Assembly (NCBI RefSeq): GCF_036967205.1
Contig: NZ_CP146022.1
Span: 7,068,001 to 7,132,000, forward strand
Source of the DNA: Streptomyces sp. Q6
GTDB taxonomy: Bacteria > Actinomycetota > Actinomycetes > Streptomycetales > Streptomycetaceae
DNA: 64,000 nucleotides
Direction: 5' to 3'
Position 1 is the stretch's first letter. Every line of letters begins with the position of its first letter. The translations under genes were made by a program, and so were the position numbers. The notes under the pieces were generated by a model. The model searched no databases. It had not been told where the DNA came from and saw only the letters and a list, made by a program, of their open reading frames with translations. This document shows positions 27,291 through 36,634 of the stretch, piece after piece.

Positions 27291-28220
27291 GTGTCCCAGC
27301 ACTCCCGCAGCAAGGTGACGTCCCGCAAGAAGGTGATCCTCGGCGTCAGCGCACTGGCCGCCTCCGGGCTCGCCGTCGGCCTGCTCGTCACCCCGTCCGC
27401 GACGGCCGGCGGGACCGACGCGGACGAGGCGCTGGAGCAGAGCAGGACTGCGTTCGCCGACACGGTGGCGGCGAAGGACGCCGCCCCCAAGGCCAAGACC
27501 CTGGCCGCGGCCGCCGACGACGCCACCGTCGTCTCCAACATCACCGTCAACGGCGGCGACAGCGCCCGCGTCGGTACGGCGAACACGCAGACGATCACCG
27601 TGAAGTGGACGGTCAGCGGCGGCACGAAGCTCTACGGCAGCCACGCGTCGATCTGGCGCGGCACCGACACCGAGGACGGGCTCGAGCAGTTCCTCAACTC
27701 CGAGCAGTTCGACGCGGACACCGACCCCTGCGTCGCGTCCGACGGCGCCACGTACCACTGCACGGCCACCTTCAAGATCGACCCCCAGAGCCTCCTGACG
27801 AACGAGGACGCCGGGGCCTGGAAGGTCCGCCTCTGGGCGATCACCGACGCGACCCCCGACGTGGACAACGACAACGCCAAGACCTGGTACCTCAAGCGCT
27901 GGTCCCGGCTGAGCAACAACGCGGCCCCCGAGCCCGTCGCCAAGGGCAAGACGATCACGATCACCGGCAAGCTGGAGCGCGCCAACTGGGACACCCACAA
28001 GTACGCGGGCTACACCCAGCAGACCGTCCGCCTCCAGGAGCGTTCGCTGACCGGCTCGTACGCCACCACCAGCAGCCACATCACCGGCACCGGCAGCCTG
28101 GCGGGCGTCGAGAAGCAGACGCGCACCGCCACCACCGACCGCTGCTACCGCTACAAGTTCGAGGGCACCACCACCACGCCGCCGGTCACCGCCACCGGTG
28201 ACTGCGTGGACGTGCGCTGA
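27291..28220 (+). CDS. Secreted protein of unknown function
   Basis: A 309-residue exported protein. GTG 27291 has GGAG seven bases upstream. The N-terminus (SRKKVILGVSALAASGLAVG, then a cleavage region around SATAGG) is a Sec signal. The mature part is threonine- and lysine-rich and beta-like. Four cysteines fall in pairs (DPCVASDGATYHC and DRCYRYKF with GDCVDVR) and probably form disulfides. I do not recognise a catalytic family; a structural or binding role outside the cell is likely. Expression ends at the 50-bp palindrome that follows. Confidence 0.75.
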   Translation: MSQHSRSKVTSRKKVILGVSALAASGLAVGLLVTPSATAGGTDADEALEQSRTAFADTVAAKDAAPKAKTLAAAADDATVVSNITVNGGDSARVGTANTQTITVKWTVSGGTKLYGSHASIWRGTDTEDGLEQFLNSEQFDADTDPCVASDGATYHCTATFKIDPQSLLTNEDAGAWKVRLWAITDATPDVDNDNAKTWYLKRWSRLSNNAAPEPVAKGKTITITGKLERANWDTHKYAGYTQQTVRLQERSLTGSYATTSSHITGTGSLAGVEKQTRTATTDRCYRYKFEGTTTTPPVTATGDCVDVR

Positions 28221-28239
28221 GCCCACCGGCAGGCGAACA

Positions 28240-28289
28240 GGCCGTGACGCGCGCCGCGTTCCCGCGGGAACGCGGCGCGCGTCACGGCC
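28240..28289. terminator. 50-bp perfect palindrome, bidirectional terminator
   Basis: Two 25-base arms meet with no spacer (centre between 28264 and 28265), and every base is paired. It lies between the convergent genes ending at 28220 (plus) and 28282 (minus), and contains the stop codon of the minus-strand gene. This is well suited to stop transcription from both sides. Confidence 0.85.
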
Positions 28290-28643
28290 GCCACCCTCGC
28301 GGAAGCCGGGCCGGTCCGCGTAGGGCGCGGCGACCAGACGAAGCGTGACGCAGGGGTGGGACGGCTCCTCGCCCCGCACGCCGCAGGCCCCGCACACCTC
28401 GCCGTCCGACGCGTGCAGGGCGATCAGCTGCCGTTTGGCGCCGATCTCCCGCAGCACCCGAGCCGGGAGCCCACAGTCGCAGACGGCACCCGGGGCTTCG
28501 TGGAACATCGACATGGCCGCCTTCACGGAGTCCGCGTCGCCCGCGAGGTAGGCGTGGATGTCGCAGTCGAGGGTGTGCCAGCTGCTCGCCCGGCGCGCGT
28601 CCTCATCGAGCTGGGCGCCGAGCCACCGGACGAAGTCACCCAT
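28282..28643 (-). CDS. DUF6221 family protein, frameshift near the C-terminus
   Basis: A DUF6221 protein of about 120 residues (MGDFVRWLGAQLDEDARRAS onward) with a possible zinc site made of CDCGLPARV and CGACGVRGEEPSHPC. ATG 28643 has a GGGGGGAG-type site upstream. As written, the frame runs past the expected end. Adding one base in the run 28294-28296 gives the family ending FREGWRP and a stop at 28284-28282, inside the palindrome. The lost base is again in a G/C run. The function of the family is unknown. Confidence 0.7.
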
Positions 28644-28803
28644 CGGACGACTCCCCCCGGGTGCGGCTCTCGCCGTCGATGCGGACGCGGAGGCCGCGGG
28701 CGCGCTCATGGGGGACGCCGATGGTCATGAGCCGCATCGTCTCACGCGGGTGTCCGTCTTCGGACGGGTCGGCGTCCCGGATCGCTGTCCGCACCACGAA
28801 CAA
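28636..28803 (-). CDS. Possible small ORF coupled to DUF6221 gene
   Basis: A TTG-initiated 55-residue frame (FVVRTAIRDADPSEDGHPRE, then MRLMTIGVPHERARGLRVR) whose stop overlaps the start of the DUF6221 gene (ATGGGTGA). GAGAAGG lies eight bases before the TTG. It also shares the frame of the lipoprotein gene that ends at 28846. Composition is plausible but not convincing, and a shorter start at 28740 or 28731 is possible. Confidence 0.3.
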   Translation of the reverse strand: MFVVRTAIRDADPSEDGHPRETMRLMTIGVPHERARGLRVRIDGESRTRGESSDG

Positions 28804-28845
28804 CCCGGAGACCTTCTCGTACGCCTCGTACTCGCCGTACTTCTC

Positions 28846-29574
28846 CTACGCGCCTTCCATGCCCTTCTTCAGCTCGGCGAGCTCCGGACCGGTCTCCTCG
28901 GCCGGCGCCTGCCATTGGAACGACTGGCCCGTGCCGTCCGTGTAGACGAGCTTGCCGCCGCGCTGCTCCTCGGAGATGTCGAACGCGATCGTGCGCCAAG
29001 CCCACGAACCGGCCCGCACCGTGCCGCCACCGGTGAAGCCCTGGGGCGTGATGCTCGACGCGTCGTTCTCCCCTTCGTCCAGGGCCTGACCGTCGGGTGC
29101 GATCCACTGCCACCCTCCGCCGCCGGCCGGGGCGGACTCCGCGGCGGCCGTGTCACCGACAGCCTTGTCCTTGACGGTGATGATGGCGAACGTTCCGTTC
29201 ACCGACGTACCGGCCATCGCCTCCGCCCGATACGTGATCGTCGTCGGCGTCACCTCGAGCGTGCCCCCGGTGTCGGAGTCCTGATCGCCCGTCGTGCTGG
29301 CCGGCTTCCCCCAGGCCAGCTTGCTCGCACCGGCCGTGCCGTCGCCGCCGGTCCCCGCGCCCTCTTCGGGGCCGGCGCTGGCACCGCCGCCCTCTTCGGA
29401 ACAGAACTTCATCCACTCGGCCTGGCTCAGGCCCTCGTCGGTGCAGTCGACCTTCTTCGTCGACTTCTTCGCCGCGGACGGCTTCGAATCGACCGTGTCG
29501 TCGCTGCCGCCACCGCATGCGGTCAGAGCGGCAAGAAGCAGAGCGGCCGTGGCCGCGGTAGCGCGAACGCGCAT
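28846..29574 (-). CDS. Secreted lipoprotein of unknown function
   Basis: A 242-residue lipoprotein with signal peptide and lipobox LTAC (Cys20). A charged, then glycine/alanine-rich linker follows (to about residue 85), and then a beta-rich domain with PTTITYRAEAMAGTSVNGTF and GSWAWRTIAFDISEEQ. The C-terminal domain resembles the immunoglobulin-like domains of other actinobacterial lipoproteins in length and strand pattern, but I cannot name the family. ATG 29574 is the natural start. It may share a transcript with the DUF6221 gene downstream. Confidence 0.75.
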   Translation of the reverse strand: MRVRATAATAALLLAALTACGGGSDDTVDSKPSAAKKSTKKVDCTDEGLSQAEWMKFCSEEGGGASAGPEEGAGTGGDGTAGASKLAWGKPASTTGDQDSDTGGTLEVTPTTITYRAEAMAGTSVNGTFAIITVKDKAVGDTAAAESAPAGGGGWQWIAPDGQALDEGENDASSITPQGFTGGGTVRAGSWAWRTIAFDISEEQRGGKLVYTDGTGQSFQWQAPAEETGPELAELKKGMEGA

Positions 29575-29680
29575 GAGTCCCCCCACAGTTGAGCTAGCCG
29601 GAACACGGTAGACCACATGTGGTGGAACCGTGCAGGCGGTGGGGGGGTGCGACGGTACGGCCACCGGCGCCGACATGACG

Positions 29681-29713
29681 ACGCGCCCTCCCCGCCGGGC
29701 GGGGAGGGCGCGT
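29681..29713 (-). terminator. Hairpin after the CsbD gene
   Basis: 14-bp perfect stem (29681-29694 with 29700-29713) and a 5-base loop, beginning 13 bases behind the CsbD stop. Confidence 0.85.
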
Positions 29714-29725
29714 GGCCGCGTGTCT

Positions 29726-29914
29726 CTACTCGTCGTCGTTGCGCAGCGAGTCGCGCAGCCCTTCGGCCTTGCCCTTGGCCTTCTCCCCGGCCTTCGCCAC
29801 GTCCGCCTTGGCCTGGTCGACCTGGCCCTCGGTCTTCATCCGCTCGTTGCCGGTGGCCTTGCCGACCATCTCTTTGGCCTTGCCTTTTGCCTTGTCCATG
29901 GCGTTCTCGCCCAT
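29726..29914 (-). CDS. CsbD-family stress protein
   Basis: A 62-residue, very hydrophilic, lysine- and alanine-rich helical protein (MGENAMDKAKGKAKEMVGKA at the start). The repeated KAKGKA pattern is typical of CsbD, a sigma-B-type general stress protein in Bacillus. AAGGAG precedes ATG 29914. In Streptomyces such genes are commonly controlled by stress sigma factors, but no promoter was identified here. A hairpin follows the stop. Confidence 0.85.
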   Translation of the reverse strand: MGENAMDKAKGKAKEMVGKATGNERMKTEGQVDQAKADVAKAGEKAKGKAEGLRDSLRNDDE

Positions 29915-30019
29915 GACTGCTCCTTGTGGGGGGAGGGAGCCTCTCACGCTACGAGGGGGTGGCCGGGGCCGCATCCGGAAGGATGACGGAGCGTGCGTCC
30001 GCAGATCCGGGAGACGGGG

Positions 30020-30091
30020 TCAGCCGCGGCGCGACTTGATGAACCAGACGGCGGCGACGGCGAGGACGACGAGGATGATCAGTATCTTCAT
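30020..30091 (-). CDS. 23-residue single-span membrane peptide
   Basis: ATG 30091 is preceded by AGGAGG with a 5-base spacer, among the best ribosome binding sites in the window. The product begins MKILIILVVLAVAAVWFIKS and ends RRG, one hydrophobic helix with a basic tail, which predicts an N-out, C-in single-span peptide. It stands alone between CsbD and the cysteine-rich protein gene, all on the minus strand. Function is unknown; tiny membrane peptides often modulate larger membrane proteins or respond to stress. Confidence 0.6.
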   Translation of the reverse strand: MKILIILVVLAVAAVWFIKSRRG

Positions 30092-30188
30092 GGGTTCCTC
30101 CTGCCCGGGGACGGCCCGGTTAGTCGAGGACGGCCGCGCGCGGTGCGGAACCGACGGCCACGACGCCACGCTCGTCAGCCGTCCGGCC

Positions 30189-30689
30189 TCAGCTGTAGCT
30201 CCAGCGCCAGGCGTTCGAGCGGTACCGGCAGGTGATCGCGGCGCCGCTCGCCGTCGTGGTGGCGGCGCCGTGGTCGCTGTTGCGGCAGTACTGTCCGGCC
30301 GCGTAGCAGTTCCCGGAGTTCGACACGATCGAGCAGGTGCCGCTCGCGGCGTCAGCGGAGTCGTCGCCCCCGGAGCCCGCGGCGGGCCGCGGCGTGACGG
30401 TGACCCTGACCTTCACGGTCTCCGTGGCCGTGACGGTCGGAGCCGGCTCGGGCGTGGCCCGTTCCGTGGCGGTGGCCGTGGCCGTCGTGGTGATGGTGGT
30501 GGTCGGCCTGACCTGGGCGGCCGCCGGCTTGGCGCTGCCTCCGTCGCCCCCGTCCCCGCTCGTCCCGATGGCGCCGCCGAGGAGGAACGCGACGCCTATC
30601 GCGGGCAGGACGAAGCGCTTGCGCGCCCACTTCGCGGCCGGGCGCGGACCGGGTCCCGCCGGTGGAACAGGCGTGTACGGATGGCTCAT
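30189..30689 (-). CDS. Membrane-anchored protein with cysteine-rich C-terminal domain
   Basis: A 166-residue protein. A proline-rich cytoplasmic start is followed by a membrane helix (FVLPAIGVAFLLGGAIG, about residues 27-43), a long threonine-rich external linker (TTTITTTATATAT), and a compact C-terminal domain with four cysteines (GTCSIVSNSGNCYAAGQYC and ITCRYR). The layout implies an extracellular, disulfide-bonded domain held on a stalk. I do not recognise a named function. Confidence 0.7.
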   Translation of the reverse strand: MSHPYTPVPPAGPGPRPAAKWARKRFVLPAIGVAFLLGGAIGTSGDGGDGGSAKPAAAQVRPTTTITTTATATATERATPEPAPTVTATETVKVRVTVTPRPAAGSGGDDSADAASGTCSIVSNSGNCYAAGQYCRNSDHGAATTTASGAAITCRYRSNAWRWSYS

Positions 30690-30830
30690 GAGGTCCCCCT
30701 GGACGGCGGTGCGACGGATGGTGAGGGGGAGAGGCTAGTGCCCGCCAGGCCGCTTGTGGAGAAGGTGTGAAGGTTGAGTGATGTACTTGTGACCTATGCA
30801 TCTTCCGGGGGGTGCCCGCTCAGGCATGAC

Positions 30831-30863
30831 GGACGGCCGGGCCACCTCCTGGCCCGGCCGTCC
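30831..30863 (-). terminator. Hairpin after the GH74 gene
   Basis: 14-bp perfect stem (30831-30844 with 30850-30863) and a 5-base loop CCTCC, 20 bases behind the GH74 stop. Confidence 0.85.
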
Positions 30864-30882
30864 GACACCTGCAACCGTGCGA

Positions 30883-33555
30883 TCAGCCGGTCGCGCAGCT
30901 CTTGCCGTCCAGCGTGAACGCCGAGGGCTTGCCGTTCGTCGCCGAGCGGCTGCCCGTGAAGCCGAAGCCCACCGACGAACCCGCCACCACCTTTCCGTTC
31001 CAGTCGACGTTCTTCGCCGTGACCGCGGCGCCGGACTGGCTCGCCCGCGCGTTCCACGCCTGTGTGACCTTCTGGCCGTCGGGGAACGTCCAGCCCAGGG
31101 ACCACGCGCCCCACGTCGCCGTGCCCGTGTTCCTCAGCGTCACGTCGGCCTGGAAGCCGCCCGGCCACTCGTTCGTGATCGTGTACGTGACCGTGCAGGC
31201 CGCGGTGCCGTCACCGCCACCGTCGCCCGGCGGCGTCGACCTGTCGGCGGAGTCGCCGTAGATGACACCCCGGCCGTTCGTCGACACGTACACCCGGCCG
31301 TACACGCGCGGGTCGCCCGTGATCGCCGCACCCGTCCAGCCCCACTGGTGCGCGTCGTCGTTGACACGGGTCCAGGACGCGCCCGCGTCCGTCGAGCGGA
31401 AGATGCCGCGCACGCCGCCGATCTTCGCGCTCGCGTACAGCGTCTGGTACGTGGCGCCGGGCGCCGCCTTGCCGAAGCCGATCGTGTCGGCCTGTTCCAC
31501 GTTCGACAGCTTGGTGAACGTCGCGCCGCCGTCCGTCGAGTGCCACAGGCCGTACGCGCCCTTCGTCGAGCCGCCCGCCAGCCAGATGTCGCCCTTCGCG
31601 CCCGGCACCGCCTTGAACCGCACGGGCCCGTCCGTCGGCAGCCCGCTCGACGCCTTCGCCGTGAACGTGGCCCCGCCGTCCGAACTCGCGTAGAAGGTAC
31701 CGGACTTGAACGCGTAGAAGGTCGACGCGGACGAGCGGTCCGACTCGACCACCGCGCCCGCAGGCACCCCGCTCGACGCCGTCCACGACGCCCCCGTGCC
31801 GGTCTGCACGCCCGCACCGTCCGGGCTCCACACGAACCGGCCGCCGTCCGCCGACGCCGCGACCGTGCCGCCGCCCGTGACGCCCGCCGGATCGGCGCCG
31901 GCCGCGTACCAGTCGGCGCCGTTGTCGTTCGAGAGGGCGACGTGCGCGCCCGAGTCGACGTTTCCGGCCCGCACCACCACGTCCGGCTTCGACTCGGCGA
32001 AGTCCAGGCTCGTGGAGGACGTGAAGTTCGGGGACGTGAACATCATCGAGGGGACCTTGGTGAGGTCCGTGTGGCGGAAGCCGCCGATGTCACCGAGCGC
32101 GCTCAGGAGCGGCGCGCCGGTCGGCGGGGACGCGATGTCGCTGACCGACGTCTCTTCAAGTCCCTTGACCATGGGGGTGATCGAGAAGGTGCCGCCGGTG
32201 TCCCACTTGCCCAGGTCCTCGGTGCCGTAGACCGTCGCGCCCGTCCCGTACATCATCCGGTTCGAGTCGAACGGGTCGATCTCCAGCGCCTCCGTCATCC
32301 AGCCCAGCTTCGGCGACTGCTCGGGCGGCGTCGGGTTCGCGCCCCAGGTCAGCCACGGCACGGACGAGACGTCCATCGTGTAGCGGTTCGCGCGGGTCGG
32401 GTACGCGGTGTAGTCCCACGCCTTAGTCCACGTACCGCCGCTGTCCGTCGAGCGGAAGATCAGCGTGTCCGGCCACCAGGAGCTGTAGCCCGACACCATG
32501 ACCGTGCCCGGGTGCTGCCGGTCGATCGTCAGGCCGCTGAAGCCGTAGGAGGTGTCCGCCTCGGCGGCCGGGCTGATGTTCTTCCACTCGCCGGTCTTCG
32601 TCGCGTACCGCCACACCTGGCCCTTGCCGCCGTCGTACGGGCCGCCCTTGTCGCTGTACGCGAGGTAGAGAAAGCCGTTCTCCGCGTCGAGGACTCCCTT
32701 GTGCGCGAGGTACCCGGTGGGCTGGCCCGCCACCCGCTCCCAGGTGACGCCCGCGTCGGTGGAGCGGTAGACCGCGTTGTCCTTGTCGGCGACCCCGACG
32801 TAGATCGTCTTCGTACGGGCCGTGCCGGACCCCGTCGACTCGTCGAACGTCACCCACGCGATGCCCTGGTTGTCGGACGCGTAGCCGGACGTGTCGGACG
32901 GGTCCTGCCGATAGGTGCCGGGGTTGGGGAACGCCGTGACCTGCGACCACGTCACACCCGCGTCCGTCGAACGCCACAGGCCCTTGCCGCTGGGCGCCCC
33001 CAGGTACAGGACGTCGTGGTCGTGCGGGTCGATCGCGAGCCGCTCACCCATGCCGCGGCCCGGCATGTTGCCGCCCAGCTTGAAGGGGAGATCCGTCTTC
33101 TTCCAGGTCGCGCCGCGGTCGGCGGAGCGCAGTACCGCGCCGTTGCCCGGGTCCCAGTCGTTCGTGTACGTGCCGACGGCCGCGTACACCTGGTCCGGGT
33201 CGACGGAGTCGGTGGCGAGCGAGGCGACGCCCGTGTGGCCCCAGTCGTCCCAGCCGACCGCATCGAGCAGCGGCGTCCAGGACCTGGTGTCCTGCTCCCA
33301 GCGGTAGGCACCGCCGATGTCGGTACGGGCGTACGCGAGGTTCTCCTCGGAGCGGTTGAAGACGATGCCGGGGACGAAGCCGCCGCCGTCGATCCGGGCG
33401 TTCTTCCAGGAGTACGTGTCGGCCGCGATCCGTGTCGTCGACGTGGCCTTCGGCGACGGAGACTCGGCCGCCTGTGACTGATGGCCCGTCAAGAGGCCTG
33501 CTGTCAGGGCAAGTAAGGCCGCGCAGAGCAGCCGTGTTCTTCGAGGTGCGCGCAT
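30883..33555 (-). CDS. Secreted GH74 xyloglucanase with C-terminal CBM2
   Basis: An 890-residue secreted enzyme. The signal peptide covers about residues 1-29 (LLCAALLALTAGLLTGHQ). A GH74 double seven-bladed propeller follows (about 40-770), with many BNR-type repeats such as STDAGVTWSQV, STDAGVTWERV and SSDGGATFTAK. Then come a short TPPGDGGGDGT linker and a CBM2 cellulose-binding module (CTVTYTITNEWPGGF to GKSCATG, about 787-890) with its terminal cysteines. GH74 enzymes hydrolyse the glucan backbone of xyloglucan. The gene sits beside GH48, GH5 and GH6 cellulases. It has no clear ribosome binding site, only a pyrimidine-rich leader. Confidence 0.95.
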   Translation of the reverse strand: MRAPRRTRLLCAALLALTAGLLTGHQSQAAESPSPKATSTTRIAADTYSWKNARIDGGGFVPGIVFNRSEENLAYARTDIGGAYRWEQDTRSWTPLLDAVGWDDWGHTGVASLATDSVDPDQVYAAVGTYTNDWDPGNGAVLRSADRGATWKKTDLPFKLGGNMPGRGMGERLAIDPHDHDVLYLGAPSGKGLWRSTDAGVTWSQVTAFPNPGTYRQDPSDTSGYASDNQGIAWVTFDESTGSGTARTKTIYVGVADKDNAVYRSTDAGVTWERVAGQPTGYLAHKGVLDAENGFLYLAYSDKGGPYDGGKGQVWRYATKTGEWKNISPAAEADTSYGFSGLTIDRQHPGTVMVSGYSSWWPDTLIFRSTDSGGTWTKAWDYTAYPTRANRYTMDVSSVPWLTWGANPTPPEQSPKLGWMTEALEIDPFDSNRMMYGTGATVYGTEDLGKWDTGGTFSITPMVKGLEETSVSDIASPPTGAPLLSALGDIGGFRHTDLTKVPSMMFTSPNFTSSTSLDFAESKPDVVVRAGNVDSGAHVALSNDNGADWYAAGADPAGVTGGGTVAASADGGRFVWSPDGAGVQTGTGASWTASSGVPAGAVVESDRSSASTFYAFKSGTFYASSDGGATFTAKASSGLPTDGPVRFKAVPGAKGDIWLAGGSTKGAYGLWHSTDGGATFTKLSNVEQADTIGFGKAAPGATYQTLYASAKIGGVRGIFRSTDAGASWTRVNDDAHQWGWTGAAITGDPRVYGRVYVSTNGRGVIYGDSADRSTPPGDGGGDGTAACTVTYTITNEWPGGFQADVTLRNTGTATWGAWSLGWTFPDGQKVTQAWNARASQSGAAVTAKNVDWNGKVVAGSSVGFGFTGSRSATNGKPSAFTLDGKSCATG

Positions 33556-33620
33556 GGAGGGTCCCGGGGGTGAGGGGGGGGAGGGGGAGGAGAGGGGAGG
33601 GACGGAGAAGGGCAGGGGAG
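33556..33620. other. Purine/pyrimidine-asymmetric tract before the GH74 start
   Basis: About 65 bases almost entirely G and A on the plus strand, with G runs of 3-8. On the GH74 coding strand it is a C/T leader reaching nearly to the ATG. It could form a G-quadruplex on the plus strand. No Shine-Dalgarno site is visible for GH74. Confidence 0.6.
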
Positions 33621-33660
33621 CGGGCCGGACGACCCTCGGGGAGGAGGATCGCCCGGCCCG
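33621..33660 (-). terminator. Possible hairpin between GH48 and GH74
   Basis: 8-bp perfect arms CGGGCCGG (33621-33628) and CCGGCCCG (33653-33660) around a 24-base loop, 31 bases behind the GH48 stop. Confidence 0.4.
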
Positions 33661-33690
33661 TCCTGCACGGAGCCGCTGTGCCGCGGGGCG

Positions 33691-36594
33691 TTATTCGAGC
33701 AGCTCCGCGTATGAACCCATGGCGAGCGCGATGTCCGCCTGGGCCCAGAACCGGTGGTACGTGAACGTCGGCGCCGCGCCGCCCGCCAAGTAGGCCTCGA
33801 CCTTCGACCAGTTGGGGTCGTCCTTGTAGAAGGAGCGCAGCGAGGCGAACGTCGACGCCGAGTCGATCGTGTCGCCGTTGGGCATCGTCCCGGTCCAGCC
33901 GCTCGGCACATACACGGCGTCGTCGAACCGGCTGTAGTCCGTCCGCGTCTCGGGCACCGCGATACCGATCGCGTCCCGGTCGTGCTCCCACATGCCGTCG
34001 AGCAGCGCCTTCGCCGTCGTCCTCGCCTCGGTGTCACCCGACTTGGCGGCGTAGTACGTGAGGGTCTTGGCGTACGCCGCCGCGACCCCCACGTCGTCCG
34101 TGTAGTCGGCGACCGTCACGTGAAGTCCCGCGTTGGCCCCGGGAGTCGACGCGTTCCAGGTGTCCGGCTTGCCCGACCACTGGAGCGTCGACGGGATGCG
34201 GAACGTGCCGTCCGGGTTGATGGTCGTCTTCGACAGGGCCCAGTCGACCCACTTGTCGAGGACGGCCTTCGCGTCCGCGTCGCCCGACTCGTGGTAGTAC
34301 TCGGCGACGCGCTCCATGGACCACGCCTGGAAGCCGAACCACTGGTTGGACGGCGGGTCGTGGTAGACCGGCGCCTCGTCGTAGTACATGCCGTAGAACG
34401 TCGGCGTGCCGGACGGCGGGGTGCCGTAGCTGCCGCCCCAGCTGTTGGTGGCGCCGCCCGCGATGGCGCCCTCGTCCGACTGGAGCCAGCGGTAGAACTC
34501 CAGCTGCCGGTCGAGCGACTTGGCCCAATCGGCCTGTCCGGTCGCCGACTTGGGCTTCAGGTCGGCCACGGACGACAGCGCGTACGCGGCGAGCGGGTTC
34601 TGGTAGCCGCCGTGCGTGTGGCTGGAGCCGATCCGCCAGGACCAGCCCGCCGAGTTGTCGGTGGCGCCGCCCCACGCGTAGTACCAGGACATCAGGTAGT
34701 GCGAGGCGTCCTTGCCGGTGCCGGCCGGGCAGGTCGTCGCGCCGACGCAGTTGCCCACCTTCTTGAAGTACTTGTCGTACATCGAGTACCGCAGGTAGTC
34801 ACCCATCTTGGCGGCCTTGCCCACGGCCGCGGACACGGCGGAGCCCTTGCCCTGCTCCTTCGCCCACACGTCCGCCCAGTACGCGGCCTGCACGGCCCGC
34901 GCGTCGGCGTCCGGCGCGTTGGTGAACTTCCACTGCTTGGCGTAGGACGAGTCACCGGTGAACAGGTCCAGGTACCCGTTCTTGCCGCCGTACTTGAAGG
35001 CGTCACAGGTCGGCTGCGGCACCGTCTCCCACACCGACTCCTGGGCGCCGCGCTGGAACGTGTTGATGTAGGACGGGCCGGTCGCCGTCGGACCCGCCTC
35101 GCACTTGCCGGGCTCGTTGCCGTACCCGTAGACGTTGTCGACGTCCTGCAACCAGTGCATGCCGTAGATGTCGTCCGTGCCGTACGCGCTCTTCAGCTCA
35201 CCCGCGATCGGGTCGCTGCCCACCGACACCGACGAGTCCAGCTTCGCCGGGTACTGCGACGGCAGATCGTGCTCGGGGGCGTACGTCGCCGGCTTGGACG
35301 CGTTGTAGAAGGAGTTCGTCGGCTGGTCCGCGTGCGTGGGGATCATGTACTTCTCCATGAGGTCCCACGCCCCGTTGAACTTCGACCAGTCGCCGCTCAC
35401 CTTCCCGTACATGGCCTGGAGCCACAGCAGGTACGAGTAGGCCTCCGACGTCGTCTCGTGGCCCTGGTCCGGGGCCTCGACGATCAGCGTCTCGACCGAG
35501 TGGTACGGGATGCCCTCCGGCGAGAAGTAGCCGTTCGCCGGGTTGGTGATCTTCCCGTAGAGCTCCAGGAAGCGCGCGTCGTACGTCGTCGACGCGGCGA
35601 GCTGCGTGACGGTGACCTCGGCCTTGGTGTGGCCGGGTGCCGTGACCGCGAAGGTGGCCGCGCCCGTGCCGGAGGAGTCGGCGGCGATGGTCACCTTCTG
35701 CGCCGTGCTCCAGTTCGACGGGGTGAAGGTCAGGCTCGCGCCGGACGACACCGAAAGGCCCGTGTTGCCGCTCGCGCGGGCCACGGACACCGTGACGTTC
35801 GCCGTCGGCTGCGTGGAGAGCTTGACGTCGAAGGTGCCTGACGTGCCTTGCTGGACGCCGAGTTGGGCGGGCGTCGCGACCAGGGCGGGGCCGGCCGCGA
35901 CCGTGATGCCGACCGGGGTCGACTCGCCGGACGCGCCCAGACTGTCGTACGCCTTCGCGTACAGGGAGTGGGTCCCGGACGCGAGATCGTCCGTATCGAG
36001 GGCGAACGGCGCGGACGTGTCCGTGCCGATCAGCGTGGTGTCGTCGTAGAACTCGACCTTGTCGACGGTGGCGCCGTCCGCGGCCGCCGCGGTGGCCGCC
36101 AGCGGGATCGCGTCACCGGCCGTGTAGACCGCGCCGGCCTTGGGGCTGGTGAGGACCGTGACCGGCGGCTGATGGGCGCCCGCGCAGGTCGTGCCGTTGA
36201 TCGCGAAATTCGTGGGGGCCGAATTCGAGCCACTGTAAGCGAATTGCGCCCCGGTCGATGTGGCGGCGCCGGCCGCGATCTTCGCGTTGTATCCGGCGTC
36301 CTTCACGGTGACGTTCTTTCCGGACTGCGACCAGGTTCCGTTCCAGCCATTGGAGAGTTTCTGGTCACCGGTGTACGCGTAGGTGAGGGTCCAGCCGTCG
36401 ATCGCCGCGCTGCCGCGGTTGGTGATCGTCAGATCGGCCGTGAAGCCGGAGCCCCAGTCGTTGGTCCTGTAGTCGACGCTGCACTCAACTGCCGCCGCCT
36501 GAGCGTCAGTTGGGAGTGCCGCGAGGGTGGCGAGCGGTAGTGCCAGTGCGGCCGCCGCAGCGGTCCACAACCGCCTGGCCGGTCTCTTGGGCAT
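33691..36594 (-). CDS. Secreted GH48 cellobiohydrolase with N-terminal CBM2
   Basis: A 967-residue processive cellulase that acts from the reducing ends of cellulose. Order of parts: signal peptide (1-33); CBM2 (about Cys38 to Cys137); an Ig-like Big-type domain (about 143-230, with [16 protein letters not shown]); a second beta domain (about 235-330, with [15 protein letters not shown]); and the GH48 catalytic domain (about 335-967). The catalytic domain has [20 protein letters not shown] and [11 protein letters not shown], where the general-acid glutamate lies. AGGAGGA precedes ATG 36594 by six bases. A perfect CebR box lies 40 bases upstream, so cellobiose-relieved repression is expected. 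Confidence 0.96.
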   Translation of the reverse strand: MPKRPARRLWTAAAAALALPLATLAALPTDAQAAAVECSVDYRTNDWGSGFTADLTITNRGSAAIDGWTLTYAYTGDQKLSNGWNGTWSQSGKNVTVKDAGYNAKIAAGAATSTGAQFAYSGSNSAPTNFAINGTTCAGAHQPPVTVLTSPKAGAVYTAGDAIPLAATAAAADGATVDKVEFYDDTTLIGTDTSAPFALDTDDLASGTHSLYAKAYDSLGASGESTPVGITVAAGPALVATPAQLGVQQGTSGTFDVKLSTQPTANVTVSVARASGNTGLSVSSGASLTFTPSNWSTAQKVTIAADSSGTGAATFAVTAPGHTKAEVTVTQLAASTTYDARFLELYGKITNPANGYFSPEGIPYHSVETLIVEAPDQGHETTSEAYSYLLWLQAMYGKVSGDWSKFNGAWDLMEKYMIPTHADQPTNSFYNASKPATYAPEHDLPSQYPAKLDSSVSVGSDPIAGELKSAYGTDDIYGMHWLQDVDNVYGYGNEPGKCEAGPTATGPSYINTFQRGAQESVWETVPQPTCDAFKYGGKNGYLDLFTGDSSYAKQWKFTNAPDADARAVQAAYWADVWAKEQGKGSAVSAAVGKAAKMGDYLRYSMYDKYFKKVGNCVGATTCPAGTGKDASHYLMSWYYAWGGATDNSAGWSWRIGSSHTHGGYQNPLAAYALSSVADLKPKSATGQADWAKSLDRQLEFYRWLQSDEGAIAGGATNSWGGSYGTPPSGTPTFYGMYYDEAPVYHDPPSNQWFGFQAWSMERVAEYYHESGDADAKAVLDKWVDWALSKTTINPDGTFRIPSTLQWSGKPDTWNASTPGANAGLHVTVADYTDDVGVAAAYAKTLTYYAAKSGDTEARTTAKALLDGMWEHDRDAIGIAVPETRTDYSRFDDAVYVPSGWTGTMPNGDTIDSASTFASLRSFYKDDPNWSKVEAYLAGGAAPTFTYHRFWAQADIALAMGSYAELLE

Positions 36595-36634
36595 GGGGGG
36601 TCCTCCTGGTGCGGCTCGACAACCTGTGAACCAG

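Noticed and set aside
30796-33477. 893-codon plus-strand frame opposite GH74
   Set aside because: Shadow of the GH74 gene with no domain, signal or ribosome binding site.
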